This document shows positions 28,123 to 37,797 of a stretch of 64,000 bases of DNA, in pieces. The number at the start of each line of letters is the position of its first letter. Positions within the stretch are counted from its first letter, which is position 1. The notes beneath the pieces were generated by a model. That model was given only the letters and a program-made list of their open reading frames with translations. It did no database searches and was not told the origin of the DNA. The translations under genes were made by a program, and so were the position numbers. This stretch comes from Flavobacterium succinicans. Lineage in GTDB: Bacteria > Bacteroidota > Bacteroidia > Flavobacteriales > Flavobacteriaceae. The DNA lies in the NCBI RefSeq assembly GCF_001662485.1, contig NZ_JMTM01000035.1, positions 62,001 to 126,000 on the forward strand, in the 5' to 3' direction.

Positions 28123-30103
28123 ACATAAATACGATGCTAAAGGCAATCAGCTTTGTTGCACTCTCGAAGAAAAAATAAATAAAAAAACCGAAAATCATTC
28201 TGATGATGACGGACAAGACCACGAGCATTCTAGTGTAGAAAAATCTACGTTTCAAATGTTTTTGCCAGCAATCATAAGTTTTATTTTATTATTGATTGCC
28301 ATAGGTTTTGATAATTATTTTAAACAATCATGGTTTACAGGTTATGTTAGAATAGGATGGTATATTCTAGCATACATTCCAGTGGGATTTCCAGTAGTCA
28401 AAGAAGCGTTTGAAAGCATTCGCAAAGGCGAGATATTTTCAGAATTTCTTTTAATGAGTATTGCAACTATTGGAGCGTTTGCTATAGGCGAATTTCCTGA
28501 AGGTGTTGCCGTAATGTTATTTTATGCCATTGGCGAAATATTCCAATCATTGGCGGTTCAAAGAGCAAAAGCTAACATCAAAACGTTACTTGACCAAAGA
28601 CCAGACGAAGTAACTATTCTCGAAAACAATGTTGCCAAAACTATCAAAGCATCAACCGCTAAAATTGGAGATATTATCCAACTAAAAGCAGGAGAAAAAT
28701 TAGGATTAGATGGAGAATTACTTTCAGATACTGCTGCATTTAATACTGCTGCACTAACGGGAGAAAGTAAGCCAGACACCAAAGCAAAAGGAGAAACTGT
28801 TTTAGCAGGAATGATAAACATACATTCGGTTTGTCAAGTAAAAGTAACGGTTGCTTATACAGATAGTAAACTGTCAAAAATTCTCGAAATGGTGCAAGAT
28901 GCTACAGCCAAAAAAGCACCAACAGAATTATTTATCAGAAAGTTTGCCAAAATATATACACCAATTGTAGTTGTTTTAGCCATTGCAATATGTGTTGTAC
29001 CGATGTTATTTGTAGAAAATTACCAGTTTAGAGATTGGTTGTATCGAGCTTTAGTTTTCTTAGTTATTTCGTGTCCTTGTGCATTAGTTATAAGTATTCC
29101 TTTAGGTTATTTTGGTGGAATTGGAGCAGCTTCTAAAAACGGAATCCTTTTCAAAGGAAGTAATTTTCTTGATGTAATGTCCACTATTCAAAACGTGGTA
29201 ATGGACAAAACAGGAACAATGACCGAAGGCGTCTTCAAAGTGCAGGAAGTTGTTTTTAATACTGATTTTAACAAAGATGATTTGTTACAATTGGTAAATG
29301 CTTTAGAAAGTCAAAGTACACATCCTGTTGCAACTGCCATTCATCAATACGTTGGAAAAATTGATAGTAATATCAAATTAGAAAATGTAGAAGAAATTTC
29401 CGGACATGGTTTAAAAGCTGAAGTTAACGGAAAAGAATTGTTAGTTGGTAATTTCAAACTAATGGATAAATTCTCAATTGCTTATGATATTGATCCAAAA
29501 AGTATTGTTTACACATTAATTGCAGTAGCTTACGATAAAAATTTCGTTGGTTATCTTACAATAGCTGATAGCATAAAAGAAGACGCACAAATCACAATCG
29601 ACAAACTAAAAGCATTAGGTATAAAAACCACAATGTTAAGTGGAGATAAAGACAATGTAGTTCAATTTGTAGCACAAAAACTCGGAATTACAAATGCCTT
29701 TGGCGATTTATTGCCCGAAGATAAAGTAAACAAAGTCAAAGAAATCATCGCCAAAAATGAAACAGTTTGTTTTGTTGGCGATGGCGTAAACGATGCGCCA
29801 GTAGTCGCATTAAGCAACGTAGGTATTGCAATGGGCGGTTTAGGAAGCGATGCCACCATCGAAACTGCCGATGTAGTTATTCAAGACGATATGCCTTCAA
29901 AAATTCCAATGGCAATAAACATTGGTAAGCAAACCAAAAAAATTGTTTGGCAAAATATTACGTTGGCTTTTGTAGTAAAAGCAATTGTTTTAATACTCGG
30001 TGCAGGAGGTTTAGCCACAATGTGGGAAGCTGTTTTTGCCGATGTAGGTGTGGCACTTTTAGCTATTTTAAATGCAGTCAGAATTCAGAAAATGAGATTT
30101 TAA
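28112..30103 (+). CDS. P1B-2-type Zn/Cd/Pb-translocating ATPase
   Basis: 663 residues from the ATG at 28112 (MEHKHKYDAKGNQLCC); an in-frame upstream ATG at 28064 lies inside the methyltransferase gene. The N-terminus is His/Cys/Asp-rich and lacks a folded HMA domain. Motifs: membrane SCPCALVIS, phosphorylation DKTGTMTEG, nucleotide-site STHPVATA, hinge GDGVNDAPVVALS. The lysine in AFVVKAIVL (helix 7) and aspartate in FADVGVALL (helix 8) are the P1B-2 signature of ZntA/CadA, so it should export Zn2+, Cd2+ or Pb2+ from the cytoplasm into the periplasm, where the CzcAB system can take over. Confidence 0.92.
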   Translation: MEHKHKYDAKGNQLCCTLEEKINKKTENHSDDDGQDHEHSSVEKSTFQMFLPAIISFILLLIAIGFDNYFKQSWFTGYVRIGWYILAYIPVGFPVVKEAFESIRKGEIFSEFLLMSIATIGAFAIGEFPEGVAVMLFYAIGEIFQSLAVQRAKANIKTLLDQRPDEVTILENNVAKTIKASTAKIGDIIQLKAGEKLGLDGELLSDTAAFNTAALTGESKPDTKAKGETVLAGMINIHSVCQVKVTVAYTDSKLSKILEMVQDATAKKAPTELFIRKFAKIYTPIVVVLAIAICVVPMLFVENYQFRDWLYRALVFLVISCPCALVISIPLGYFGGIGAASKNGILFKGSNFLDVMSTIQNVVMDKTGTMTEGVFKVQEVVFNTDFNKDDLLQLVNALESQSTHPVATAIHQYVGKIDSNIKLENVEEISGHGLKAEVNGKELLVGNFKLMDKFSIAYDIDPKSIVYTLIAVAYDKNFVGYLTIADSIKEDAQITIDKLKALGIKTTMLSGDKDNVVQFVAQKLGITNAFGDLLPEDKVNKVKEIIAKNETVCFVGDGVNDAPVVALSNVGIAMGGLGSDATIETADVVIQDDMPSKIPMAINIGKQTKKIVWQNITLAFVVKAIVLILGAGGLATMWEAVFADVGVALLAILNAVRIQKMRF

Positions 30104-30162
30104 CATCAATTTTAACAAAAAGCAATAATTTTTATTTAATTTTGTACTGTTTTAATAGAGAT

Positions 30163-30540
30163 ATGAAAAAATACCACTTTATACTATTAGTCTTATTAGG
30201 CATATTTCTTATGCCTGGTAGTGCTATAGCTTGTGGTAAAGGTTCAGAAAAAAGTTCTTGCAAAAAAGAAATTTCATCCAATCAGAAAGAAAAAAAGAGT
30301 TGTTGCGATAGTGATAGTTCAAAGGGCAAAGACAACAAAGGTTGTAAAGGAAATTGCGGTCATTCAAAATGTGGATGTTCTTCAACGTGTCCAACTTCCT
30401 CAGTAAGCTTTGTATCTGAAATTAGTTTTAAAAATTACAAGTATAGTTATTCTTCAATCGAGAAGACTAAATTTTCATACACAATACCATCAATCTCAGA
30501 TGGTTTTCATTCTATTTGGCTCATTCCTAAAATAAGCTAA
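30163..30540 (+). CDS. cysteine/lysine-rich exported protein, possible metal-binding
   Basis: 125 residues from the ATG at 30163, which begins a clear signal peptide (KKYHFILLVLLGIFLMPGSA); a longer reading would start inside the ATPase gene. The mature N-terminal half is rich in Cys, Lys and Ser with many cysteines (ACGKG, SSCKK, KSCCD, KGCKGNCGHSKCGCSSTC), reminiscent of a metallothionein-like binder. The C-terminal 50 residues are beta-prone and lack cysteine. I do not recognise a family. It ends the first metal block. Confidence 0.75.
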   Translation: MKKYHFILLVLLGIFLMPGSAIACGKGSEKSSCKKEISSNQKEKKSCCDSDSSKGKDNKGCKGNCGHSKCGCSSTCPTSSVSFVSEISFKNYKYSYSSIEKTKFSYTIPSISDGFHSIWLIPKIS

Positions 30541-30618
30541 ATCCATTTTTGACAGCCATAAGTGTGTCAAATTCATAGCGTTGTGCTATCCAATTCAACA
30601 GTTTTAGTATTGTTTTTT

Positions 30619-30634
30619 ATACCAATATTGGTAT
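30619..30634. promoter_or_regulatory. 16-bp perfect palindrome, candidate operator
   Basis: ATACCAATATTGGTAT lies alone in the 185-base gap before the second metal-resistance operon (first gene at 30726). Perfect dyads of this size in front of copper operons often bind dimeric regulators; the binding protein is unknown. Confidence 0.4.
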
Positions 30635-30725
30635 TGCAATAACATTCTTTCGCAACTGTTATTTATCCAAATTTATTTTTATCAACCAATCAAGGTAGTT
30701 TACTTTGATTACAATTTTATTTAAA

Positions 30726-31598
30726 ATGAAAAATTCATTTATGAAAATAATGATAGCAATTTGTGTATTGTTATCAACTACAAGTAATGCACAAATAAAA
30801 AATGCCAAAACCGAGACGGTTAAGATTTATGGCAATTGCGGCATGTGCGAAACCAAAATCGAAAAAGTAGGAAACATCAAAAAAATAGCCAATGTAGATT
30901 GGAATCAGGAAACCCAAATGGCAACATTAACGTATGATGCAACCAAAACCAATCAAGATGAAATACTAAAAAGAATTGCATTAGTTGGTTATGATAGTGA
31001 CAAATTTCTTGCTCCAGATGAGGTGTACAATAATCTTCACGGATGTTGCCAATATGACCGTGTAGCAAAAGTTCCTGTAAAAGAAGCAACAACAGCGATT
31101 GCTAGCAACGGAGACCATTCCAATCATAGTAATCATTCTGAAACAACTACTTCAAGAGTTCAAAATGACAATCAATTAAAAGCGGTTTTTGATAATTATT
31201 TTTTAGTAAAAGATGCATTAATCACTTCTAATGGGAATAGCACGGCATCAGCTTCAAAAGAATTGGTAACGGCCATCAATAATGTCAAAATGGACAAGCT
31301 TGATATGGATGTTCACATGGTGTGGATGAAAGTTGTAAATACGATACAGAAAGATGCAGAAAATATCGCTAATACAAAAGATGTAAAAATCCAACGCGAT
31401 CATTTTACATCATTATCTAAAGAAATTTATACATTAATCAAGATTTCTAAATATGAAAATCCGGTGTACTATCAATTCTGTCCAATGTTCAATGACGGCA
31501 AAGGTGCTAATTGGTTAAGTAAAGAAAATGCTGTAAAAAATCCTTATTATGGTTCAATGATGTTGAACTGTGGTAAAACAGTAGAAACAATTAAATAA
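30726..31598 (+). CDS. exported HMA-domain plus DUF3347 protein
   Basis: 290 residues from the ATG at 30726; a signal peptide (about 1-22, ending TTSNAQ) is followed by an HMA domain with the loop GNCGMCETKIEKV, a His-rich linker (HSNHSNHSETTT) and a DUF3347 helical domain (about 145-290) ending FCPMFNDGKGANWLS and MMLNCGK. DUF3347 is found in CusB-like efflux proteins and in free periplasmic copper proteins. It probably binds Cu+ or Ag+ in the periplasm. First gene of the copper block; followed 5 bases later by a thioredoxin-like gene. Confidence 0.88.
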   Translation: MKNSFMKIMIAICVLLSTTSNAQIKNAKTETVKIYGNCGMCETKIEKVGNIKKIANVDWNQETQMATLTYDATKTNQDEILKRIALVGYDSDKFLAPDEVYNNLHGCCQYDRVAKVPVKEATTAIASNGDHSNHSNHSETTTSRVQNDNQLKAVFDNYFLVKDALITSNGNSTASASKELVTAINNVKMDKLDMDVHMVWMKVVNTIQKDAENIANTKDVKIQRDHFTSLSKEIYTLIKISKYENPVYYQFCPMFNDGKGANWLSKENAVKNPYYGSMMLNCGKTVETIK

Positions 31599-31603
31599 AC
31601 AAA

Positions 31604-32074
31604 ATGAAAAAAATTGTAATGCTACTTTTTTTAATTGGTATTTTCTCAACTACTAAAGCTCAAATAAAAATAGGAGAAGCTATACCATCAATTACATTAA
31701 AAAGTAATACCAGTAATGAGGTTAATATCACATCCTTTAAAGGCAAATATGTACTTATCGATTTTTGGGCATCTTGGTGTGCGCCGTGTAGATTAGGCAA
31801 CAAGAAGTTAGTAAAACTTCACAACGAAGCTAATGCAAATAAAATTGAAATAATAGGAATATCAATCGATACAGACATAAGTAAGTGGCTTAAAGCTGTT
31901 GAAAAAGATAAAATCAAATTTACACAGTTAATAGATCCTGAAGGTTTTGATGCCAATACAGCAATAAAATTTGGTGTTGATGAATTACCATCAAAATACC
32001 TATTTAATCCCCAAGGTATTCTAATAGCAAAAAATCCCTCAGAAGAAGAAATAATTAAATTAATAAAAGAATAA
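31604..32074 (+). CDS. TlpA-like exported thioredoxin
   Basis: 156 residues with a signal peptide (about 1-19) and a thioredoxin fold carrying FWASWCAPCRLGNK, the CxxC redox site, near residue 50-56. TlpA/ResA proteins reduce disulfides in the periplasm, for instance to keep metal-binding cysteines reduced. Placed between two HMA genes with gaps of 5 and 1 bases, it probably keeps the CxxC copper sites of its neighbours ready. Confidence 0.92.
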   Translation: MKKIVMLLFLIGIFSTTKAQIKIGEAIPSITLKSNTSNEVNITSFKGKYVLIDFWASWCAPCRLGNKKLVKLHNEANANKIEIIGISIDTDISKWLKAVEKDKIKFTQLIDPEGFDANTAIKFGVDELPSKYLFNPQGILIAKNPSEEEIIKLIKE

Positions 32075-32075
32075 A

Positions 32076-32564
32076 ATGAAAACAATATATATTCTGATTA
32101 CATCAATGGTTTTGATGTTTTCACTTAATAGTAATGCCCAAATAGTAAAAGCCGAAATTAGAGCCACTGGTTTAACCTGTTCTATGTGTTCAAATGCTAT
32201 AAATAAACAGCTAAAAACAGTGCCCGAAGTGGTTAACGTTGAAATCGATTTAAACTCCAATACCTTTACAGTAACGCTAAAAGAAGGAAACGAATTAAGC
32301 CCTAAAATATTTAAAGAAAAAGTAGAAAAAGCAGGTTTTTTTATCGGTTCATTAGTAGTTACCGCAAAATCAAATACCATAACTCAAAGTTCATACATAA
32401 TGGTTAATGATAAAAAAAGTAATGCTTCTGAAATACAGTTTCAAGTGGTTGATAAAGGATATGTAACCGAGAAAGAATTTAAAAAATTATCAAAGTCCTA
32501 TAAGAATATTGATACGTATGCTTCGAATAATGAAGATGATTTTCACATTAAAATGATAAACTAA
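32076..32564 (+). CDS. exported HMA-domain protein
   Basis: 162 residues; signal peptide ending LNSNAQ (about 22), then an HMA ferredoxin domain (about 24-95) with the copper loop TGLTCSMCSNAI. The C-terminal 65 residues have no clear family. The last base of its stop codon is the first base of the next start codon, so the two genes are translationally coupled. Confidence 0.88.
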   Translation: MKTIYILITSMVLMFSLNSNAQIVKAEIRATGLTCSMCSNAINKQLKTVPEVVNVEIDLNSNTFTVTLKEGNELSPKIFKEKVEKAGFFIGSLVVTAKSNTITQSSYIMVNDKKSNASEIQFQVVDKGYVTEKEFKKLSKSYKNIDTYASNNEDDFHIKMIN

Positions 32565-33376
32565 TGAGAAAGGTAATTTTATTTTTTGCAGCCATCAGTT
32601 GCCAAACTATTTTTAGTCAAGAATTATTTGTAGTAACAGATCCTGCAAGTAATGTTCCTGCTAATTCATTAGCCGTAAATGTGATGCAATCTGCTTTTAA
32701 AGAAAAATTTGAGCCAGGTTACAACTATCATTTAATGCCCGAGGTAACTTATGGTATAAATAAAAATTTAATGGTTCGTGGTTCCGCTTTTATCAGCACA
32801 AGAACTAATGCATTGTATGCAGAAGGTGGTGGTTTTATGGCTAAGTACAGGTTTTATTCTACAGATGATTTAAACAGTCACTTTCGCTTAGCAACTTATG
32901 GAAGATTTAGCTTCAATCGTGCTGATATTCATCAAGAGCAAATTGAAATAGTAGGACACAATACTGGTTTTGAAACCGGGATAATCGCAACAAAGTTGGT
33001 CAAAAAGGTAGCCATAAGTTCATCGCTTAGTTTTGAAAAAGCATTGGATAACAAACCAAAATATCCTTTTCCGGATACTATTGGTGATAATGCAACGAAC
33101 TATACTTTGTCTTTTGGAAAATTGATGTACCCTAAAAAATATACGAGTTTCAAGCAAACCAACATCAATTTAATGGTTGAATTTGTAGGTCAAACCATCA
33201 ACGAAAATGGTAAATCCTACTTAGACGTTGTGCCGGCTGTACAATTCATTTTTAACAGTCAAGCACGATTAGATCTTGCCTACCGTCAAGAGTTAGTAAG
33301 TTCAATGATACGTTCTGCTCCAAATGGGTTTTACTTCAATTTATATTACACTTTTTTCAATTTAAAAAAACAATAA
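32564..33376 (+). CDS. outer-membrane beta-barrel-like protein of the copper operon
   Basis: 270 residues; signal peptide ending QTIFSQ (about 19), then alternating amphipathic strands with many aromatic girdle residues (YGINKNLMVRGSAFIS; FMAKYRFYSTDDL) and a C-terminal FYFNLYYTFFNLKKQ strand. The layout suggests a small outer-membrane barrel. The domain is not one I can name. Its position inside a copper operon suggests a porin, sensor or assembly role for metal handling. Confidence 0.75.
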   Translation: MRKVILFFAAISCQTIFSQELFVVTDPASNVPANSLAVNVMQSAFKEKFEPGYNYHLMPEVTYGINKNLMVRGSAFISTRTNALYAEGGGFMAKYRFYSTDDLNSHFRLATYGRFSFNRADIHQEQIEIVGHNTGFETGIIATKLVKKVAISSSLSFEKALDNKPKYPFPDTIGDNATNYTLSFGKLMYPKKYTSFKQTNINLMVEFVGQTINENGKSYLDVVPAVQFIFNSQARLDLAYRQELVSSMIRSAPNGFYFNLYYTFFNLKKQ

Positions 33377-33397
33377 AAATCTAAATAATAACATGTC

Positions 33398-34135
33398 ATG
33401 AAAGCACTTATTCTATCAGCTATTATAGCTATCACTTTAGTTTCTTGTAATCAAAAAAACAAAGAGACAGAAAACAAGACCACAGAAACTTCAACAAATT
33501 CAAATGAAATATATGCGTGTTCCATGCACCCAGAGATTACAGGAAAAAAAGGAGAAGAATGTTCCAAATGTGGTATGGAATTAACAGAACCAGTTGCCCA
33601 AGTTGAGCCAATCCATGAAGAAAATGAAAAAACTCAAGAACTCAAAGACACCACAAAACTACCAACTAATGACGTTAAAGAAAAAGTAATTGAAACAAAA
33701 ACTCCTTTTTCAATTAATGCAATAGTTGCAAACTATTTAAAAATAAAAAATGCACTAACAAAAGACGATGCCAAAGCCGCTGCTATTGCAGGTAAATCAT
33801 TATTCAACGATTTTAATACAATCAACTCAAATAGTTTAACTACTACTCAAAAAAAAGAGTATTTAGATATTGCAGACGATGCAAAAGAACATGCAAAACA
33901 CATTAGTGATAATGCTGGGAAAATCGACCATCAAAGAGAACATTTTGTTACGCTAAGTAAGGATATTAATGATTTGATTAAAATGTTTGGAACAAAGCAA
34001 AAATTGTATCAAGATTTTTGTCCAATGGCAAATGATGGCAAAGGAGCTATTTGGATTAGTGAAACAAAAGAAATTAAAAATCCATTTTATGGCTCTCAAA
34101 TGTTGACTTGTGGTAGTTTGAAAAAAACGTTATAA
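33398..34135 (+). CDS. copper-binding lipoprotein with HMBD and DUF3347 domains
   Basis: 245 residues. The lipobox ITLVSC puts the lipidated cysteine at about 17. Next is a heavy-metal-binding domain, YACSMHPEITGKKGEECSKC, followed by GMELT (about 38-62), and after a charged linker a DUF3347 domain (about 105-245) with FCPMANDGKGAIW and MLTCGS, the same ending as the protein at 30,726. It is likely a periplasm-facing copper buffer. Confidence 0.88.
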   Translation: MKALILSAIIAITLVSCNQKNKETENKTTETSTNSNEIYACSMHPEITGKKGEECSKCGMELTEPVAQVEPIHEENEKTQELKDTTKLPTNDVKEKVIETKTPFSINAIVANYLKIKNALTKDDAKAAAIAGKSLFNDFNTINSNSLTTTQKKEYLDIADDAKEHAKHISDNAGKIDHQREHFVTLSKDINDLIKMFGTKQKLYQDFCPMANDGKGAIWISETKEIKNPFYGSQMLTCGSLKKTL

Positions 34136-34136
34136 A

Positions 34137-34595
34137 ATGACACGAAAATTAAAAAAGATTGCATTAGTATTCTTTTTAATGTTTGTAGCTATTCAATTCT
34201 ACCAACCAAAACAAAATGTAAGTAGTTCATTCGATATTGGAAAAAACTTTGCTAATAATTATAAAGTACCTCCAAAAATTCTTAATTCATTGCAAAAAGC
34301 TTGTTATGACTGCCATAGTAATACTACTAAGTATTTATGGTACGATTACATTCAACCAGCAAGATTATTTGTAGAAAGCCACATTAAAAATGGAAAAGAA
34401 GAACTGAATTTTAATGAATTTGCGACTTATTCAAATAGAAAACAACAAAGTAAACTAGAAGCAATAAGTAGAGAAATAAAATCGGGTACTATGCCATTAA
34501 GTTCATACACACAATTACATCAGGATGCTATTCTTGATGAAACCCAAAAGCAAGAAATAATCAGTTGGATTGAACAGACAATCAATAAAGAATAG
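34137..34595 (+). CDS. haem-binding domain (c-type) protein
   Basis: 152 residues; an N-terminal hydrophobic helix (about 8-22) anchors or exports it. The c-type haem motif is ACYDCHSNTTKYLWYDY (CxxCH, about 59-63), with the following W-Y and a distal SHIKNGKEELNF, matching the haem-binding domain family often linked to periplasmic redox proteins. One base separates it from the lipoprotein gene. A role in copper/haem redox in this operon is inference. Confidence 0.85.
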   Translation: MTRKLKKIALVFFLMFVAIQFYQPKQNVSSSFDIGKNFANNYKVPPKILNSLQKACYDCHSNTTKYLWYDYIQPARLFVESHIKNGKEELNFNEFATYSNRKQQSKLEAISREIKSGTMPLSSYTQLHQDAILDETQKQEIISWIEQTINKE

Positions 34596-34600
34596 TAAGC

Positions 34601-35161
34601 ATGAAACTTTATATTAAAAATATGGTTTGTAGTCGTTGCAAAATGGTGGTTAAGTCCGAGTTAGAAAAGCTTGGACTAAAACTTTTATCTATTAATTTGG
34701 GTGAAGTCGAAATTATGGAACCCTTTTCTGATGTTCAAAAAAATGAAATTAGTAAAATATTGAAAGTATTTGGCTTTGAACTGATTGATGATAAGAAAAG
34801 TAAAACGATTGATAAGATTAAAACAGTAATCATTGATTTGGTTCAAAACAAGAATAATGATTTGAAAATTAATTTATCCAACTACCTTTCACAAGAACTG
34901 CATCAAGACTATAATACCCTGAGTAATCTCTTTTCAGAAGTTGAAAACACTACTATTGAGAAGTATTTCATCAATCAGAAAATTGAAAAAGTAAAAGAGT
35001 TAATTATGTACGATGAACTCTCATTAAGTGAAATTGCGTATTCTTTAAATTACAGCACGGTTTCACATTTGAGCAATCAATTCAAAAAAGTAACTGGCTT
35101 TTCGCCAACCTACTTTAAGAATATCAAAACCATTAAAAGAAAGCAAATAGAAGATTTATAA
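34601..35161 (+). CDS. AraC-type regulator with metal-binding-like N-terminus
   Basis: 186 residues. The N-terminal 70 residues resemble an HMA domain, MKLYIKNMVCSRCKMVV, with a CxxC loop at C10/C13; the C-terminal 85 residues are a two-helix-turn-helix AraC domain (LSEIAYSLNYSTVSHLSNQF, then KKVTGFSPTYF). No arabinose-type cupin is present. It lies inside the copper operon just before copA. The simplest reading is a cytoplasmic sensor that switches the operon when Cu+ (or another soft metal) occupies the CxxC site; this is inference. Confidence 0.87.
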   Translation: MKLYIKNMVCSRCKMVVKSELEKLGLKLLSINLGEVEIMEPFSDVQKNEISKILKVFGFELIDDKKSKTIDKIKTVIIDLVQNKNNDLKINLSNYLSQELHQDYNTLSNLFSEVENTTIEKYFINQKIEKVKELIMYDELSLSEIAYSLNYSTVSHLSNQFKKVTGFSPTYFKNIKTIKRKQIEDL

Positions 35162-35239
35162 ATTTTGCATATCAAACCCAAAATTATGCAAATGCAAAAA
35201 TCGGTTATGATAGAAATTTGTATTAAAATAATATAGAAG

Positions 35240-37777
35240 ATGATACATACTTACAACATTACCGGAATGACTTGCGATGGTTGTCGAACCAAAGTCGAAA
35301 AAACATTGAATGCTATTGATGGCGTTGAAGCTAAAGTTTCATTAAAGCCACCCATAGCAACTATAACTATGGAAAAGCACATTCCAACAACACAATTGCA
35401 AGAAGCATTAACTGCTGTTGGAAAATACACCATAGAAATGAGCAGCGCTAAAACCAAGGAGAACACTTTAACGAAAGATGTTGCTGAAAAATCATGTTGC
35501 TCCATGAATTCCCACAATCATAAAAAAGAAACTGTTGTCCAAACCAATGCGCCAGGAAAGTATTATTGTCCAATGCATTGCGAAGGCGAAAAAGTTTACG
35601 ACAAAGCAGGTGACTGTCCTGTGTGTGGCATGGATTTAGTCAAAGCACCTGAACTAACTGCAAACAAGACATTATATACGTGTCCTATGCACCCCGAAGT
35701 TATTCAAGAAACTCCGGGTTCATGTCCTATTTGCGGAATGGATTTAGTGCCCATGAATCCTACTGATTCCGAAGACCAAAAAACCTATGAGGATTTAGTT
35801 AAGAAAATGAAAATAGCCGTTGTTTTTACGATTCCCATTTTCGCTATCGCAATGATAGAAATGGCACATAACAATCCTTTATTTAAAATAATGGATGCTC
35901 CTAAATGGAATTGGGTACAATTACTGCTTTCGCTACCTGTTGTTTTTTATGCCTGTTGGATATTCTTTGTCCGAGCATGGAAATCTATCATTACTTGGAA
36001 TTTAAATATGTTTACACTTATTGGAATTGGAACAGGAGTAGCTTTTTTATTTAGCTTAGTCGGAATGTTTTTTCCCGACATTTTTCCTAGCGAATTCAAA
36101 ACCGAATACGGTACAGTATTACTCTATTTTGAAGCAACAACGGTTATTCTAACTTTAGTTTTGTTAGGACAACTATTAGAAGCCAGAGCACACAGTCAAA
36201 CCAGCGGAGCAATCAAAGAATTATTAAAACTAGCCCCAACCGAAGCCACTTTGGTTATTGATGGTAGCGATAAAGTAATTTCAATCCACGATATTAAAAA
36301 AGGTGATTTACTTCGAGTTAAGCCTGGTGACAAAATTCCAGTTGACGGAAAAATAACCGATGGAGAAAGTAGTATTGATGAAGCAATGATTACAGGAGAA
36401 CCAATACCCGTTGATAAAAAGAAAGACGATAATGTAATTGCAGGAACAATCAATGGTAATAAATCTTTTATTATGGTTGCAGAAAAAGTGGGTTCAGAAA
36501 CTTTGCTTTCACAAATCGTGCAAATGGTTAATGACGCTTCTCGTTCGAGAGCGCCAATTCAGAAATTAGCAGACAGTATTTCCAAATACTTCGTGCCCAT
36601 TGTAGTCATCATTTCTGTTATAACCTTTTTCATTTGGGCAAAATTTGGTCCCGAACCGGCATTAGTATATGGTTTTATAAATGCCATCGCAGTATTAATC
36701 ATCGCGTGTCCTTGTGCATTAGGATTGGCAACGCCTATGTCAGTAATGGTAGGTGTTGGTAAAGGCGCACAATCAGGGGTTTTGATAAAAAATGCAGAAG
36801 CTTTAGAAAACATGAATAAGGTTAATGTTTTAATTACAGATAAAACAGGAACAATAACCGAAGGAAAACCATCGGTCGAAAAAATTTATGCGACCAATAA
36901 CAATGATAACGATTTATTGCAAAGCATAGCTTCATTAAACCAATATAGTGAGCATCCATTAGCACAAGCCGTAGTCAATTATGGCAAAACAAAATCCATT
37001 TCATTAATCGAAGTAAAAGATTTTGAAGCCATTGCCGGAAAAGGAGTTACAGGAACAGTAACCAATAAAAAAGTAGCATTAGGTAATAAAAAACTAATGG
37101 AACAAGTAAAAGCTAGTATTTCTGACGATATAGAAAACAAAATCATTACCGAACAAAAACTAGGAAAAACCGTTTCATATATTGCAGTAGAAGGTATTGC
37201 TGTTGGATTTGTATCCATTACTGATGCCATAAAAACGTCAAGTGCCGCTGCAATAAAAGAACTGATGCAACAAGGAGTTGAAGTAATTATGATGACAGGC
37301 GATAATATCAATACAGCCAAAGCAGTTGCAGAAGAATTGAACCTGTCTTCCTATAAAGCAGGATGTTTACCCGAAGACAAATTAAACGAAATCAAAAAAT
37401 TACAAGCAGAAGGCAAAATTGTGGCCATGGCTGGCGATGGTATCAACGATGCACCGGCATTAGCACAAGCCAATATCGGAATAGCTATGGGAACAGGAAC
37501 AGATGTCGCCATTGAAAGTGCCAAAATAACTTTAGTCAAAGGCGATTTACAAGGCATTGTAAAAGCCAAGAACTTAAGCCATGCTGTTATGAAAAACATC
37601 AAGCAAAATTTATTTTTTGCCTTTTTCTATAACGTATTGGGTGTTCCAATCGCAGCTGGTGTTCTATATCCATTTTTCGGTATATTATTATCCCCAATGA
37701 TTGCGGCTTTAGCCATGTCATTTAGTTCTGTATCAGTAATTGTAAATGCATTGAGATTACGAAATTTAAAACTTTAA
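35240..37777 (+). CDS. copA: P1B-1-type Cu+-translocating ATPase
   Basis: 845 residues. An N-terminal HMA domain (about 1-70, GMTCDGCRTKV), then two heavy-metal-binding domains (YYCPMHCEG...CPVCGMDLV about 107-135; YTCPMHPEV...CPICGMDLVPM about 143-172), then the ATPase: ACPCALGLATP in helix 6, DKTGTITEG, SEHPLAQA and GDGINDAPALAQ. YN in FAFFYNVLGVP and MxxSS in LAMSFSSVSV are the Cu+/Ag+ signatures of subgroup P1B-1. It exports Cu+ from the cytoplasm into the periplasm, where the multicopper oxidase downstream can oxidise it. Confidence 0.95.
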   Translation: MIHTYNITGMTCDGCRTKVEKTLNAIDGVEAKVSLKPPIATITMEKHIPTTQLQEALTAVGKYTIEMSSAKTKENTLTKDVAEKSCCSMNSHNHKKETVVQTNAPGKYYCPMHCEGEKVYDKAGDCPVCGMDLVKAPELTANKTLYTCPMHPEVIQETPGSCPICGMDLVPMNPTDSEDQKTYEDLVKKMKIAVVFTIPIFAIAMIEMAHNNPLFKIMDAPKWNWVQLLLSLPVVFYACWIFFVRAWKSIITWNLNMFTLIGIGTGVAFLFSLVGMFFPDIFPSEFKTEYGTVLLYFEATTVILTLVLLGQLLEARAHSQTSGAIKELLKLAPTEATLVIDGSDKVISIHDIKKGDLLRVKPGDKIPVDGKITDGESSIDEAMITGEPIPVDKKKDDNVIAGTINGNKSFIMVAEKVGSETLLSQIVQMVNDASRSRAPIQKLADSISKYFVPIVVIISVITFFIWAKFGPEPALVYGFINAIAVLIIACPCALGLATPMSVMVGVGKGAQSGVLIKNAEALENMNKVNVLITDKTGTITEGKPSVEKIYATNNNDNDLLQSIASLNQYSEHPLAQAVVNYGKTKSISLIEVKDFEAIAGKGVTGTVTNKKVALGNKKLMEQVKASISDDIENKIITEQKLGKTVSYIAVEGIAVGFVSITDAIKTSSAAAIKELMQQGVEVIMMTGDNINTAKAVAEELNLSSYKAGCLPEDKLNEIKKLQAEGKIVAMAGDGINDAPALAQANIGIAMGTGTDVAIESAKITLVKGDLQGIVKAKNLSHAVMKNIKQNLFFAFFYNVLGVPIAAGVLYPFFGILLSPMIAALAMSFSSVSVIVNALRLRNLKL

Positions 37778-37797
37778 ATAATAACAAAAACAACAAA

